Positions 1 to 7,905 of a stretch of DNA of 34,604 nucleotides are shown piece after piece; the stretch's first letter is position 1, and every line of letters begins with the position of its first letter. A program made the translations under genes and the position numbers. The notes beneath the pieces are model-generated. The model was not told where the DNA came from, ran no database searches, and saw only the letters and a program-made list of their open reading frames with translations. Where the stretch lies: assembly GCA_017994425.1 (NCBI GenBank), contig JAGOKS010000018.1:1-34604 (forward strand), given 5' to 3'. The stretch comes from Bacteroidales bacterium. GTDB taxonomy: Bacteria > Bacteroidota > Bacteroidia > Bacteroidales > WCHB1-69.

Positions 1-29
1 GAATATATATGCTATTCTACTACATTTCT

Positions 30-338
30 TTAACTTACACAACTCGGTTTTGTTCTGTTTTTTCTTATCGTTTTATTAACTCTTTTTTTACGTTGTTTTT
101 CACTTTTTTTCATCATTTTACGGGTAGCTTTACTTTGGTTTTTTTTATGTTGTTTTACTGCTTCCTTGTAATTCTTTTCCGCTTCTTGTTCTATGCTTTC
201 TTTTTTTGCTTCTTGTTCTTCTACTGCCAATTGTTGACCTGATTTACAACTTGATAAAATCAAAAAAAACAATAGAATAGGGATACACATCCAAATAGGT
301 AAACTGTATTTTTTATTCTTAAATATATTTTGCTTCAT
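30..338 (-). CDS. Small lysine-rich lipoprotein, unknown function
   Basis: A 102-residue protein with a lipoprotein signal: a basic N-terminus (MKQNIFKNKK), a hydrophobic stretch at about residues 15-28 and the lipobox LSSC, so the mature protein would start at Cys31. The rest is highly charged and rich in Lys, Glu and Gln. Residues 38-65 look helical or coiled-coil and the C-terminal 30 residues are strongly basic. The ATG at 336-338 follows a TAnnTTTG promoter by about 24 bp, which supports this start. I recognise no enzymatic domain. It is probably an envelope-anchored protein; the basic tail could bind peptidoglycan, LPS or nucleic acid, but that is speculation. Its downstream neighbour is outside the window. 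Confidence 0.7.
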   Translation of the reverse strand: MKQNIFKNKKYSLPIWMCIPILLFFLILSSCKSGQQLAVEEQEAKKESIEQEAEKNYKEAVKQHKKNQSKATRKMMKKSEKQRKKRVNKTIRKNRTKPSCVS

Positions 339-361
339 TTATTCCCATATAAATTCATTTG

Positions 362-369
362 CAAAGATA
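362..369 (-). promoter_or_regulatory. Bacteroidetes -7 promoter element for the small lipoprotein
   Basis: Read on the minus strand this is TATCTTTG, a match to the Bacteroidetes sigma-70 -7 element TAnnTTTG. It lies about 24 bp before the lipoprotein ATG. I see no clear -33 TTG box at the usual distance. Confidence 0.5.
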
Positions 370-637
370 TATTTTTTATAGAAATAAATTTACTTTTTAT
401 AATTATTTTTCACTTTTTTTACTTTTATCCAATAATATCCAAGAGACACTTCACTTAGACTTATGCATTTATAGGGAGAGCTGAGGACCTTTATCTTTAA
501 AAATCATTGTCATTCTGAACATACGGAAGTGAAGCATAGAAACTAAAATTAATTTTTAATCTATATCGGATATTATTATTTTTTTTTAATCATTCCATTA
601 ATGATACATTATTTTAAAATCATAGATTTAAAAATTG

Positions 638-645
638 TATTTTTG
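638..645 (+). promoter_or_regulatory. -7 promoter element for the M3 peptidase
   Basis: TATTTTTG matches TAnnTTTG. It lies 12 bp before the ATG at 658, implying a leader of only about 9 nt. This argues that the in-frame ATG at 601 is not the true start. Confidence 0.45.
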
Positions 646-657
646 CAGAAAAAAGCG

Positions 658-2757
658 ATGAAGCAGAAATATTTAATTTTTAGTATCTTAATAATGACAG
701 TACAACTATGTGTAAATTCCCAAAACATTGAATACAACCCACTTTTAGCATCATGGAAGACTCCCTATCAAACACCGCCTTTTAACGAGATAAAGCCGAA
801 ACATTATTTACCGGCTTTTATTTCTGCCATCACAGAGGCAAAAATGGAGATAGATGCCATTAGTCTCTCCAATGAAGCGGCTACTTTTGAAAACACCATT
901 GTCGCCCTTGACAGAGCAGGGGCAAGCTTAACGCGAATTTCCGGAATTTTCTTCAATTTATTAGAAGCAGATGCCTCTAAGGAATTACAAGCCCTCGCCA
1001 AAGAAATAACACCCTTAATAACAGATTATCAAAACTATATTACTCTTAATGAAGCGCTTTTCCTTAGAATTAAAAGTGTCTACGACTACAAGGCTCAACT
1101 TACATTAACAACAGAACAAGAAATGTTACTTAAAAATACGTATTTGAACTTTTCTCGTTCGGGAGCTAATTTATCACCAACAGAAAAAAAACAATATGAA
1201 AAATTAACCCAAGATTTATCGAAATTGAGTCTTGATTTTAAAGAAAATGTACTTCAAGCTACCAACGGATATTTTCTCCACTTAACACAAATATCCGATG
1301 TATCGGGCATTCCCATGCAGGAACTTGCCATTGCCGCTAACAAAGCCAAACAAAAAGGACTTGATGGTTGGGTGTTTGATTTAAGTGCTCCCAGTTACTT
1401 GGCATTTATGAAATATGCCGACAATCGTGAGTTACGTAAAAAAATATACATCGCATACAACAGCCGCGGATTTAAAACTGAAAAAGCAGACAATTCTACG
1501 ATTGTTATTCAACTTGCAAACAAACGTTTGGAATTAGCTAAGCTCTTAGGTTATGAAACTTACGCCGATTATGTGCTGGAAACACGGATGGCAGAATACA
1601 AAGATAGCGTTTGGAGTTTTCTAAACCGCCTCACTGCCAAAGCAAAACCATCAGCACAAAAAGAAATTACGGAATTACAAAAATTTTCAACATTAAAAAA
1701 TGACTTACAACGATGGGATTGGACGTATTATGCCGATAAATTAAAAGTTAAAAAATACAACATCAATGATCAAGAAATAAAGCCTTATTTTGAATTAGAA
1801 AATGTAAAAAAAGGTATTTTTGAATTATGCCATCGATTATACGACTTACGTTTTGAATCAGCTCCCGAAATCCCCGTTTATCATAATGACGTTCAGGCTT
1901 ATAAAGTTTATGACGCCTCGAATCAATGCATTGCCATTTTATACCTGGATTTTTACACCCGAGAGACCAAACGTAACGGAGCCTGGATGACTTCTTTTCG
2001 TAAACAATCCGTTAACGGAAAAGGAGAAAAAATAATCCCTTTTGTATCTGTTGTTTTAAATTATACTCCTGCTTCTCCTGATCAACCGACAACGCTTACC
2101 TACGATGAATTCAAAACTTTTTTGCATGAGTTTGGTCATGCTTTACACGGCATATTGTCGAACGTGCATTATCAATCTATTTCCGGTACTTCCGTGCCTC
2201 GTGATTTCGTAGAATTACCCTCGCAAATCATGGAGAATTGGGCGTGTGAGGAAGAATTTTTAAAAATAGTTGCTTTACATTATCAAACAGGAAAAGTCAT
2301 TCCGAAAAAACTCATCCGTCAATTAGTAGAATCATCGAAATTCCATGCAGGTTATACTTTTTTACGTCAACTTAATTTCGGTACCTTGGACATGGCATGG
2401 CATTCCATCGAACAACCTGTTAATGAAAATGTAGAACTATTGGAAAGAAGAGTTACGCAGCAAACAGAAATATTACCTATGGTAGATGCTTGCAATATCA
2501 GCACCGCTTTTTCCCATATTTTTGCCGGAGGATATGCCGCCGGTTATTACGGATATAAATGGGCGGAAGTTTTAGATGCGGATGCTTTTGCTCTTTTCAA
2601 ACAAAACGGCATTTTTAATCAACAAACAGCCTTGTTATTCAAAGAATATATTCTTTCAAAAGGAGGAAGTGAGAAGCCTATGGATTTGTATATCAAATTC
2701 AGAGGACAAAAGCCAAGCGAAGACGCATTACTGAAACGCAGTGGATTAATTAATTAA
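658..2757 (+). CDS. dcp: Secreted M3-family zinc metallopeptidase, Dcp-like
   Basis: A 699-residue peptidase of the thimet oligopeptidase / peptidyl-dipeptidase Dcp family (M3), which trims short peptides. The zinc site is complete: HEFGH at residues 490-494 (His490, Glu491, His494) and Glu519 in FVELPSQ, 29 residues after His490 as in the family. GTSVPRDF just before Glu519 is typical of the Dcp branch, and the length is right for Dcp. I chose the ATG at 658 because it gives a signal peptide (MKQKYLIFSILIMTVQLCVNSQ), whereas the ATG at 601 would put 19 unrelated residues across the promoter. The signal peptide places the enzyme in the periplasm, unlike cytoplasmic E. coli Dcp. It is monocistronic. 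Dipeptidyl-carboxypeptidase versus endo-oligopeptidase activity cannot be settled from sequence. Confidence 0.9.
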   Translation: MKQKYLIFSILIMTVQLCVNSQNIEYNPLLASWKTPYQTPPFNEIKPKHYLPAFISAITEAKMEIDAISLSNEAATFENTIVALDRAGASLTRISGIFFNLLEADASKELQALAKEITPLITDYQNYITLNEALFLRIKSVYDYKAQLTLTTEQEMLLKNTYLNFSRSGANLSPTEKKQYEKLTQDLSKLSLDFKENVLQATNGYFLHLTQISDVSGIPMQELAIAANKAKQKGLDGWVFDLSAPSYLAFMKYADNRELRKKIYIAYNSRGFKTEKADNSTIVIQLANKRLELAKLLGYETYADYVLETRMAEYKDSVWSFLNRLTAKAKPSAQKEITELQKFSTLKNDLQRWDWTYYADKLKVKKYNINDQEIKPYFELENVKKGIFELCHRLYDLRFESAPEIPVYHNDVQAYKVYDASNQCIAILYLDFYTRETKRNGAWMTSFRKQSVNGKGEKIIPFVSVVLNYTPASPDQPTTLTYDEFKTFLHEFGHALHGILSNVHYQSISGTSVPRDFVELPSQIMENWACEEEFLKIVALHYQTGKVIPKKLIRQLVESSKFHAGYTFLRQLNFGTLDMAWHSIEQPVNENVELLERRVTQQTEILPMVDACNISTAFSHIFAGGYAAGYYGYKWAEVLDADAFALFKQNGIFNQQTALLFKEYILSKGGSEKPMDLYIKFRGQKPSEDALLKRSGLIN

Positions 2758-2857
2758 ATGTGTTAAAACCGCCAATTATCCCGGACATATAGCATGCATT
2801 TTATAATAAACCAGGAAAGATTTTTTTAAAATTCCAAGGCTTAATCAAAAAAAATAT

Positions 2858-2865
2858 TACTTTTG
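2858..2865 (+). promoter_or_regulatory. -7 promoter element for glutamine synthetase
   Basis: TACTTTTG matches TAnnTTTG, 27 bp before the ATG of the glutamine synthetase gene, giving a leader of about 24 nt. No convincing -33 box is visible. Confidence 0.5.
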
Positions 2866-2892
2866 CATTTAATAAACTCTAAAATATAAGAT

Positions 2893-4398
2893 ATGCAGCA
2901 AGAACAAAAAATATGTTTGAATCCTTTGGTTCAACAACTAAAAAAAGATCCCAAAGAATTTACTAAGACAGATATCATTAAATTCATTGAAGATAATGAA
3001 ATTAAGATTTTAAATTTTCGTTATGTTGCCGGTGACGGACGATTAAAATCACTCAATTTTGTTGTTTCCGACAACAATTACCTGAATCAAATTCTTAGTT
3101 ACGGGGAAAGAGTTGACGGCTCGAGTTTGTTTTCTTTTGTCGAAGCAGGGTCAAGTGATTTATATGTTATTCCTCGCTTCAGAACTGCTTTTGTAGATCC
3201 TTTTGCTGAATTACCTACCTTGTGTTTATTATGTTCATACTATACCAAAGACGGCAAACCTTTGGAAACTTCTCCTGAATATATTCTTCATAAAGCCTGT
3301 CAATCCTTTAGAGATGTTACCGGAGGCATGGAGTTTAAAGCCATGGGAGAATTGGAATATTATGTAATTGGAGACAAAGAAGATTTATTTTTAGCTACCA
3401 ATCAAAAGGGGTATCATGAATCCGGTCCTTTTTCAAAATTTGAACAGTTTCGCGCTCAAGCAATGTATTTCATTGCACAAACGGGAGGAATGATTAAATA
3501 CGGGCATTCGGAAGTCGGTAATTTTACCTTAGAAGATAAAATATATGAGCAAAACGAAATTGAATTTTTAGTTACTGATGCTGAAGATGCCGCCAATCAG
3601 CTAACTATCGCTAAATGGATTATACGTCAGTTAGCCTATGAATACGGATTAGATGTTACATTTGCCCCAAAAATTACAGCCGGCAAAGCCGGCAGCGGCA
3701 TGCATATACACACACAAATTACCAAAGAAGGCAAAAATCAATATGTTGAAAATGGCTCTTTAAGTAATACCGCTAAGACTGCCATTGCCGGATATATGCA
3801 ATGTGCAGGCTCGTTAACAGCTTTCGGCAACATGAATCCTACTTCTTATTTTCGATTGGTACCTCATCAAGAAGCTCCTACTTCTATTTGTTGGGGAGAT
3901 AGAAATCGCTCTGTTTTAGTACGTGTTCCATTAGGATGGCTCACAAAAGACGATATGGTTGCCAATGAAAATCCACTTGAAAAGTCAAAAGCTATCGATG
4001 GTTCTTTCAAACAAACGGTTGAATTCCGTTGTCCGGATGGCTCTGCCGATATTTACCTGTTGTTGGCAGGCTTGGTAGTAGCAGCACGCAGCGGGTTTGA
4101 AATGAAAAATGCCCTCGCTTTTGCCGAAGAAACCTATGTCAATGTAAACATCTTCCATGATGAACATAAAGCAAAAGCCGATTCCTTAAAAAGCTTACCT
4201 ACTTCCTGCTGGGAATCAGCCGATGTTTTAAACAGAGACCGTGAAATATATGAAAGACACGGCGTTTTTACACCACGTATCATTGACGATTTGATTAAGA
4301 AATTAAAATCATTTGATGATTTAACGATTAGAAAAGAATTAGAAAAAAATCCCAATAGAATGTTGGAAATTGTTCGTCAATATTATCATTGCGGATAA
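2893..4398 (+). CDS. glnA: Glutamine synthetase, type I-like
   Basis: A 501-residue glutamine synthetase, which makes glutamine from glutamate, ammonia and ATP. The beta-grasp N-terminal domain occupies about residues 20-110 and the catalytic domain the rest. Visible motifs are the metal-binding MGELEYY segment, GSGMHIH at residues 267-273, the NPTSYFRLVP segment, WGDRNRS at 334-340 (ATP and glutamate site) and VEFRCPDGSADIYL (metal and ATP). The C-terminus lacks the NLY adenylylation loop of enterobacterial GlnA, so regulation by adenylylation is unlikely. It is not the roughly 730-residue GSIII (GlnN) also found in this phylum. A LysE-type exporter starts 16 bp downstream and is probably co-transcribed. 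GlnA-like GS paralogues that ligate other amines exist, so glutamate specificity is likely but not proven. Confidence 0.88.
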   Translation: MQQEQKICLNPLVQQLKKDPKEFTKTDIIKFIEDNEIKILNFRYVAGDGRLKSLNFVVSDNNYLNQILSYGERVDGSSLFSFVEAGSSDLYVIPRFRTAFVDPFAELPTLCLLCSYYTKDGKPLETSPEYILHKACQSFRDVTGGMEFKAMGELEYYVIGDKEDLFLATNQKGYHESGPFSKFEQFRAQAMYFIAQTGGMIKYGHSEVGNFTLEDKIYEQNEIEFLVTDAEDAANQLTIAKWIIRQLAYEYGLDVTFAPKITAGKAGSGMHIHTQITKEGKNQYVENGSLSNTAKTAIAGYMQCAGSLTAFGNMNPTSYFRLVPHQEAPTSICWGDRNRSVLVRVPLGWLTKDDMVANENPLEKSKAIDGSFKQTVEFRCPDGSADIYLLLAGLVVAARSGFEMKNALAFAEETYVNVNIFHDEHKAKADSLKSLPTSCWESADVLNRDREIYERHGVFTPRIIDDLIKKLKSFDDLTIRKELEKNPNRMLEIVRQYYHCG

Positions 4399-4414
4399 AC
4401 CATGTTGAAGTAAT

Positions 4415-5101
4415 ATGACTCCTGTTTTTTTGTCATTTTTATTGTCTTTTTTAAAAGGAATGCTTATAGGTCTTCCCTTTGTATTTGCTATAGGACCTGC
4501 CTTATTCTCTATTTTACAAACCAGCATCAGCAAAGGTTTTTACTCCGGCATGCAATTAGCCATCGGCATATCATTAAGTGATTTATTGATTATGTTTCTG
4601 TGCTATTTCGGATTAATACAATATTTCGAGAAAGACATTTTTCAAATTGCCTTAGGATTTGGCGGCAGTGCCATTATGGTTATTTACGGAATTTATATGT
4701 TTAATAAAAAAACTGCCTCCAAACCAATTCAAAAAGAAATTAATCTGAAAATTAATTGGACGGGTGTTTTCAAAGAAATCGTAACCGGATTCTTCTTGAA
4801 TATTATGAATCCCTTTCTTTGGATTCTATGGCTATCCATTGTTTCATCGGGAACCACTTCCGGAAGCACTAAAGAAGGAATTTATAAATCCATATTCTTT
4901 ATGTTAGGGATTGTTTCCATGATATTTACTACCGATTTATTAAAATCTTTTTTTGCTAATAAAATTAAAAAATTATTATCGGCAAAAGTAATTATCATTA
5001 TCAATAAAGTAGCCGGTATATTGTTATTTCTTTGTGCTATTTTCCTTTTAACAAAGACCTTGATTGAGTTTGGAGTTATTCCATGGGAATGGAACATATA
5101 A
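4415..5101 (+). CDS. LysE/RhtB-type amino-acid exporter
   Basis: A 228-residue inner-membrane protein with about six hydrophobic segments. The N-terminus carries the LysE-family signature: a GPALFSILQTSISKG segment around residues 28-42, followed by a glycine-rich helix (SGMQLAIGISLSD). NPFLWILWL near the middle is also typical of the family. Members export amino acids or related metabolites; the substrate cannot be read from sequence. It starts 16 bp after glutamine synthetase on the same strand, so co-transcription with an amino-acid gene is plausible. It converges tail to tail with mnmD, with only 16 bp between the two stop codons. Confidence 0.8.
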   Translation: MTPVFLSFLLSFLKGMLIGLPFVFAIGPALFSILQTSISKGFYSGMQLAIGISLSDLLIMFLCYFGLIQYFEKDIFQIALGFGGSAIMVIYGIYMFNKKTASKPIQKEINLKINWTGVFKEIVTGFFLNIMNPFLWILWLSIVSSGTTSGSTKEGIYKSIFFMLGIVSMIFTTDLLKSFFANKIKKLLSAKVIIIINKVAGILLFLCAIFLLTKTLIEFGVIPWEWNI

Positions 5102-5117
5102 AACGACAAGCTTTTAC

Positions 5118-5786
5118 CTATATCTTTTGAGAACGGAGCATTTCCCGTTTACCTGCAAAGCCGGGCAGGCGTTCTACATGAAAGCCTACACTTTCCATAT
5201 TGCGACGCACGCTCCCTTTGGCAGAATAGGTACATATTATACCTCCACTTTTCATGCTTTTATATATATTTTCGAAAACCTTTTCTTCCCATAATTCCGT
5301 TTGTACATCGGGAGCAAAGGCATCGAAATATACGAGATCATACAGATTGTTTGTAAAATCAAATGATTGCAAATAGCCAAGAAATTTCTTCACGTTAAAG
5401 CGAGGTCTAAGTTCATGAAATCGATTATCAAATGGAATTATATGTGCTTTTTCCAACATATCCTTCGAAATATCAGGACAAATTTGTGCATAATTTAATA
5501 CATTTACTTCCTCTGAAAGCAGTGGATAAGGTTCAATGGCCGTGTAGAATACATCAAAATTATTGCGTGTAAAAGCCTCTGTTAACACCAAGTTCAAGGC
5601 TGTGCCCAACCCTATTTCTAAAATATGAATGGAAGTGTGATCCTTTAACAAAGGCATCAATCCCGCTTGTATATATACATGTAAAGATTCCCCTATAGCT
5701 CCATTTAAGCTGTGATAGTGTTCGTTTAAGGAAGGAACATATAGCGTATAGGAACCGTCGCCGGTAAGACAAATTTCTCTATTCAT
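5118..5786 (-). CDS. mnmD: tRNA 5-methylaminomethyl-2-thiouridine methyltransferase
   Basis: A 222-residue SAM-dependent methyltransferase matching the stand-alone MnmD domain (former DUF752), the C-terminal half of the job done by MnmC in E. coli. It methylates nm5(s2)U34 to mnm5(s2)U34 in the tRNA wobble position. The SAM-binding EIGLGTALN lies at residues 57-65. YFDAFAPDVQTELW at 153-166 matches the family's FDxFxPxxxPxLW motif, with Asp155 as the likely catalytic acid. A C-terminal PGFAGKREML segment (208-217) also fits the family. The FAD oxidoreductase half of MnmC is absent, as is usual for MnmD. It starts 16 bp after the DHOD-like gene and is probably the last gene of a three-gene operon. 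Confidence 0.9.
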   Translation of the reverse strand: MNREICLTGDGSYTLYVPSLNEHYHSLNGAIGESLHVYIQAGLMPLLKDHTSIHILEIGLGTALNLVLTEAFTRNNFDVFYTAIEPYPLLSEEVNVLNYAQICPDISKDMLEKAHIIPFDNRFHELRPRFNVKKFLGYLQSFDFTNNLYDLVYFDAFAPDVQTELWEEKVFENIYKSMKSGGIICTYSAKGSVRRNMESVGFHVERLPGFAGKREMLRSQKI

Positions 5787-5802
5787 TACCTTCAGAGAAA
5801 AC

Positions 5803-6798
5803 TTACTCTATGCCGGCAAAATATTTCATAAATTGAATACGCAGATAAGCATCAGGATCTTTTACGTTTCTATAACTCATTTTCCCTTGAAAATCTGAAA
5901 TACGGCTGTATTGATTTTTTATCATCCAATTTTCCAATTCTTCAATCATGGATTTAATGTGAGTCAAGCCTTTATTGTATAAAACCGTTGCTACTTGCAC
6001 CGTATCAGCTCCTGCCAATAATTGTTTGACAATATCTTTACCGTTGACAATTCCGGAAGTAGCACTCAAACTACAATCTACATGGCTGTTCATTATAGAA
6101 ATCCACCTTAACACTGTGGGAAAACCTATACCTTCTTTATCAATACCGGCACTAACTATTTTCATAGTATCAATATCAATATCGGATTCATAAAACCGAT
6201 TAAACAATACCAAAGCATCAGCTCCGGCATAACTAAACGTTTGCAAGGTTTTGACAAGTGATGAAAAATACAAACTTGTTTTAACCGCTAAAGGAATATT
6301 GATGCTTTCTTTCACATGATTGATGATGCGAATGTATTTTTCTTCATAATCAGCGGATGATTTGTGAAAGTCAACGGGTAAGATTGAAATATTTAATTCC
6401 AGCGCATCTGCTCCTGCATCTTGCATACGTTTGGCATAATTGACCCAATCACCATCTGATATACAATTGATACTTGCAATAATAGGAATATTTACTTTCT
6501 TTTTTGCTTCCGCAATAAAATGGGTATATTTTTCATAGGAAGCAATTTCCGTATAATTTTGAATATAGCCTAATGCCTCGGGATGAACGTAATCGCTATC
6601 TAAATCCTTTAATGATTGGCTGGTTTCAGCAATGATTTGCTCTTCAAAAACAGATTTCATTACGACAGCCCCGGCGCCATATTCTTCCATTTTAAGAATT
6701 TTATCCAATGAATACGTTAATCCGCAACTACCTACTATAAGAGGGGATTTTAATTTTAATCCCATATACGAGCATGATAAATCCAATTCTTTTTTCAT
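5803..6798 (-). CDS. Dihydroorotate dehydrogenase-like FMN protein
   Basis: A 331-residue TIM-barrel protein of the PyrD-like group. It begins LDLSCSYMGLKLKSPLIVGS, has the FMN-barrel strands ADALELNIS, PLAVKTS and GADALVLFNRF, and ends with the family's SYRNVKDPDAYLR segment. True class 1 enzymes have an NxSCPN loop with the catalytic Cys; here the aligned stretch is NISILP, with no Cys or Ser at the base position. It is therefore better called DHOD-like than PyrD, and orotate formation is doubtful. The open frame extends to a TTG at 6820-6822 overlapping the pepE stop, but I prefer the ATG at 6796-6798 (MKKELDLS). It lies 20 bp after pepE on the same strand, and mnmD follows. Confidence 0.82.
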   Translation of the reverse strand: MKKELDLSCSYMGLKLKSPLIVGSCGLTYSLDKILKMEEYGAGAVVMKSVFEEQIIAETSQSLKDLDSDYVHPEALGYIQNYTEIASYEKYTHFIAEAKKKVNIPIIASINCISDGDWVNYAKRMQDAGADALELNISILPVDFHKSSADYEEKYIRIINHVKESINIPLAVKTSLYFSSLVKTLQTFSYAGADALVLFNRFYESDIDIDTMKIVSAGIDKEGIGFPTVLRWISIMNSHVDCSLSATSGIVNGKDIVKQLLAGADTVQVATVLYNKGLTHIKSMIEELENWMIKNQYSRISDFQGKMSYRNVKDPDAYLRIQFMKYFAGIE

Positions 6799-6818
6799 AT
6801 CTGATGATTTTGTAAATT

Positions 6819-7577
6819 TCAATTTAATAAATAACTGACATCGGAACCGGGTTCTATTTCGACCATATCTTTGTTGTACTCAAAAACAAGCATTTTCTTA
6901 CCACCCTTTAACATCATTTTATTCCCTATTATCCAAAGTGAAGTCGCTTCCCGCAATCCAACCACTTTTTTATCTTGATTCACTGCCAGATATTCGTTCA
7001 ACCTATCTTGGCGTGTTTCTCCTCCGTGTTTAATCATTTTATCAATTTCAGGATGTGGGTCTAAATAATGAGGATTTATTTGAAAAGGAATAAGATTCAA
7101 TGCTTTAAAACTTTCGGGTTGTACGATGGGCATGTCATTGGTGGTACATAAAGTAGGGCAAGCGATATTCGATCCCGCACTCCAACCTATGTAAGGAATA
7201 CCTGCTTTCGCACGTTGGTGAATTACATCCATTAACTTGTATTTATGCAATTCCGCTACCAGATGAAACGTATTTCCACCGCCGACGATGATGCATTCTG
7301 CTTGATTGATAGCTTCAATTTTATTGTCAAATCGATGTATGGAATGGAAATTCGTAAATCCGAGTTTTTGGAATACTCCTTTTACCCTGTTTTCATAGGC
7401 ATCATAACTTGCCGGATAAGCTTGACCGGCAATATTTACTCCTGCATAGGGAATAAAAATGATTTTACTGCCGAAATGAACACCCACTTTTTCACAAAAA
7501 TACTCGATTTGATTGATAGCCCAAGCTAAATATGATTCGCCAAAATTGGTTGAATTACTGATTAATAAAAGATTCAT
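6819..7577 (-). CDS. pepE: Peptidase E (alpha-aspartyl dipeptidase)
   Basis: A 252-residue S51-family serine peptidase, which removes N-terminal Asp from dipeptides. The nucleophile is Ser133 in GWSAGSN (131-137), followed by the family stretch TTNDMPIVQP. IIVGGGNTFHL at about 96-106 is the other hallmark glycine-rich loop, and the C-terminal INPHYLDPH and GETRQDRL segments match PepE. The ATG at 7575-7577 has a TAnnTTTG promoter about 69 bp upstream. It is the first gene of the probable operon pepE, DHOD-like, mnmD. The protein has no signal peptide, so it is cytoplasmic. Confidence 0.9.
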   Translation of the reverse strand: MNLLLISNSTNFGESYLAWAINQIEYFCEKVGVHFGSKIIFIPYAGVNIAGQAYPASYDAYENRVKGVFQKLGFTNFHSIHRFDNKIEAINQAECIIVGGGNTFHLVAELHKYKLMDVIHQRAKAGIPYIGWSAGSNIACPTLCTTNDMPIVQPESFKALNLIPFQINPHYLDPHPEIDKMIKHGGETRQDRLNEYLAVNQDKKVVGLREATSLWIIGNKMMLKGGKKMLVFEYNKDMVEIEPGSDVSYLLN

Positions 7578-7645
7578 GCCTCTATGGTTTAATTATTACT
7601 TACAAATAAGAAATGACATTGTGTTTTTTCTTAAAAATTACCATG

Positions 7646-7653
7646 CAAAAATA
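7646..7653 (-). promoter_or_regulatory. -7 promoter element for pepE
   Basis: Minus-strand TATTTTTG followed by C, matching TAnnTTTG, 69 bp before the pepE ATG. The implied leader is about 65 nt. Confidence 0.5.
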
Positions 7654-7854
7654 ATAAAAAAATCATTTCAAAAAAAGAAACACATCAATTATAATCTTTC
7701 GTAATACGCCCCCTTGTGATAAATACATGGAATCGATCCGTAATTTTTGCTTGTATACCAATTACATATCATTTATTCCTCTCCTGTGTTGTATAATTAT
7801 ATTGAATATTTTTCATTTTTTTTTTTAAAATGCTATTTGTATTAAAAAAGATGT

Positions 7855-7862
7855 TATTTTTG
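7855..7862 (+). promoter_or_regulatory. -7 promoter element for the SPFH gene
   Basis: TATTTTTG followed by CC. The implied start site is about 40 nt before the ATG. A TTTG at 7836-7839 is only 15 bp upstream, shorter than the usual spacing, so I do not count it as a -33 box. Confidence 0.5.
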
Positions 7863-7870
7863 CCAGCAAA

Positions 7871-7892
7871 TTAATATCATATTAATATCATA
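7871..7892 (+). repeat. Perfect 11-bp tandem duplication in the SPFH leader
   Basis: TTAATATCATA occurs twice head to tail, at 7871-7881 and 7882-7892. It lies between the predicted transcription start and the ATG at 7906, so it would be in the 5' leader of the SPFH mRNA. It may be simple slippage or a regulatory site. Confidence 0.7.
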
Positions 7893-7905
7893 AATTTAAC
7901 ATAAA

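Larger units (their letters stand above)
339..657. other. Divergent intergenic region, no gene seen
   Basis: About 320 bp, very AT-rich, between the leftward lipoprotein and the rightward peptidase. It carries one promoter motif for each (362-369 and 638-645). In the middle (about 505-540) is TCATTCTGAAC...GGAAGTGAAGCATAGA, which recalls short dispersed repeats in some bacterial genomes but is not repeated in this window. An ATG at 601 is in frame with the peptidase, but the added residues lie across the promoter. Confidence 0.5.
7578..7905. other. Divergent intergenic region between pepE and the SPFH gene
   Basis: About 330 bp, very AT-rich. It holds a leftward promoter motif (7646-7653), a rightward one (7855-7862), a long T-run around 7811-7826 and a perfect 11-bp tandem duplication in the SPFH leader (7871-7892). 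The GC-richer patch around 7708-7714 (CGCCCCC) has no recognisable structure. I see no gene. Confidence 0.5.

Noticed and set aside
505..540. REP-like dispersed repeat (TCATTCTGAAC...GAAGTGAAGCATAGA)
   Set aside because: It resembles known dispersed repeats from memory but is seen only once here, and the inverted arms are not evident.
601..657. Earlier in-frame ATG for the M3 peptidase
   Set aside because: The 19 extra residues lie across a TAnnTTTG promoter and displace an obvious signal peptide that starts at 658.
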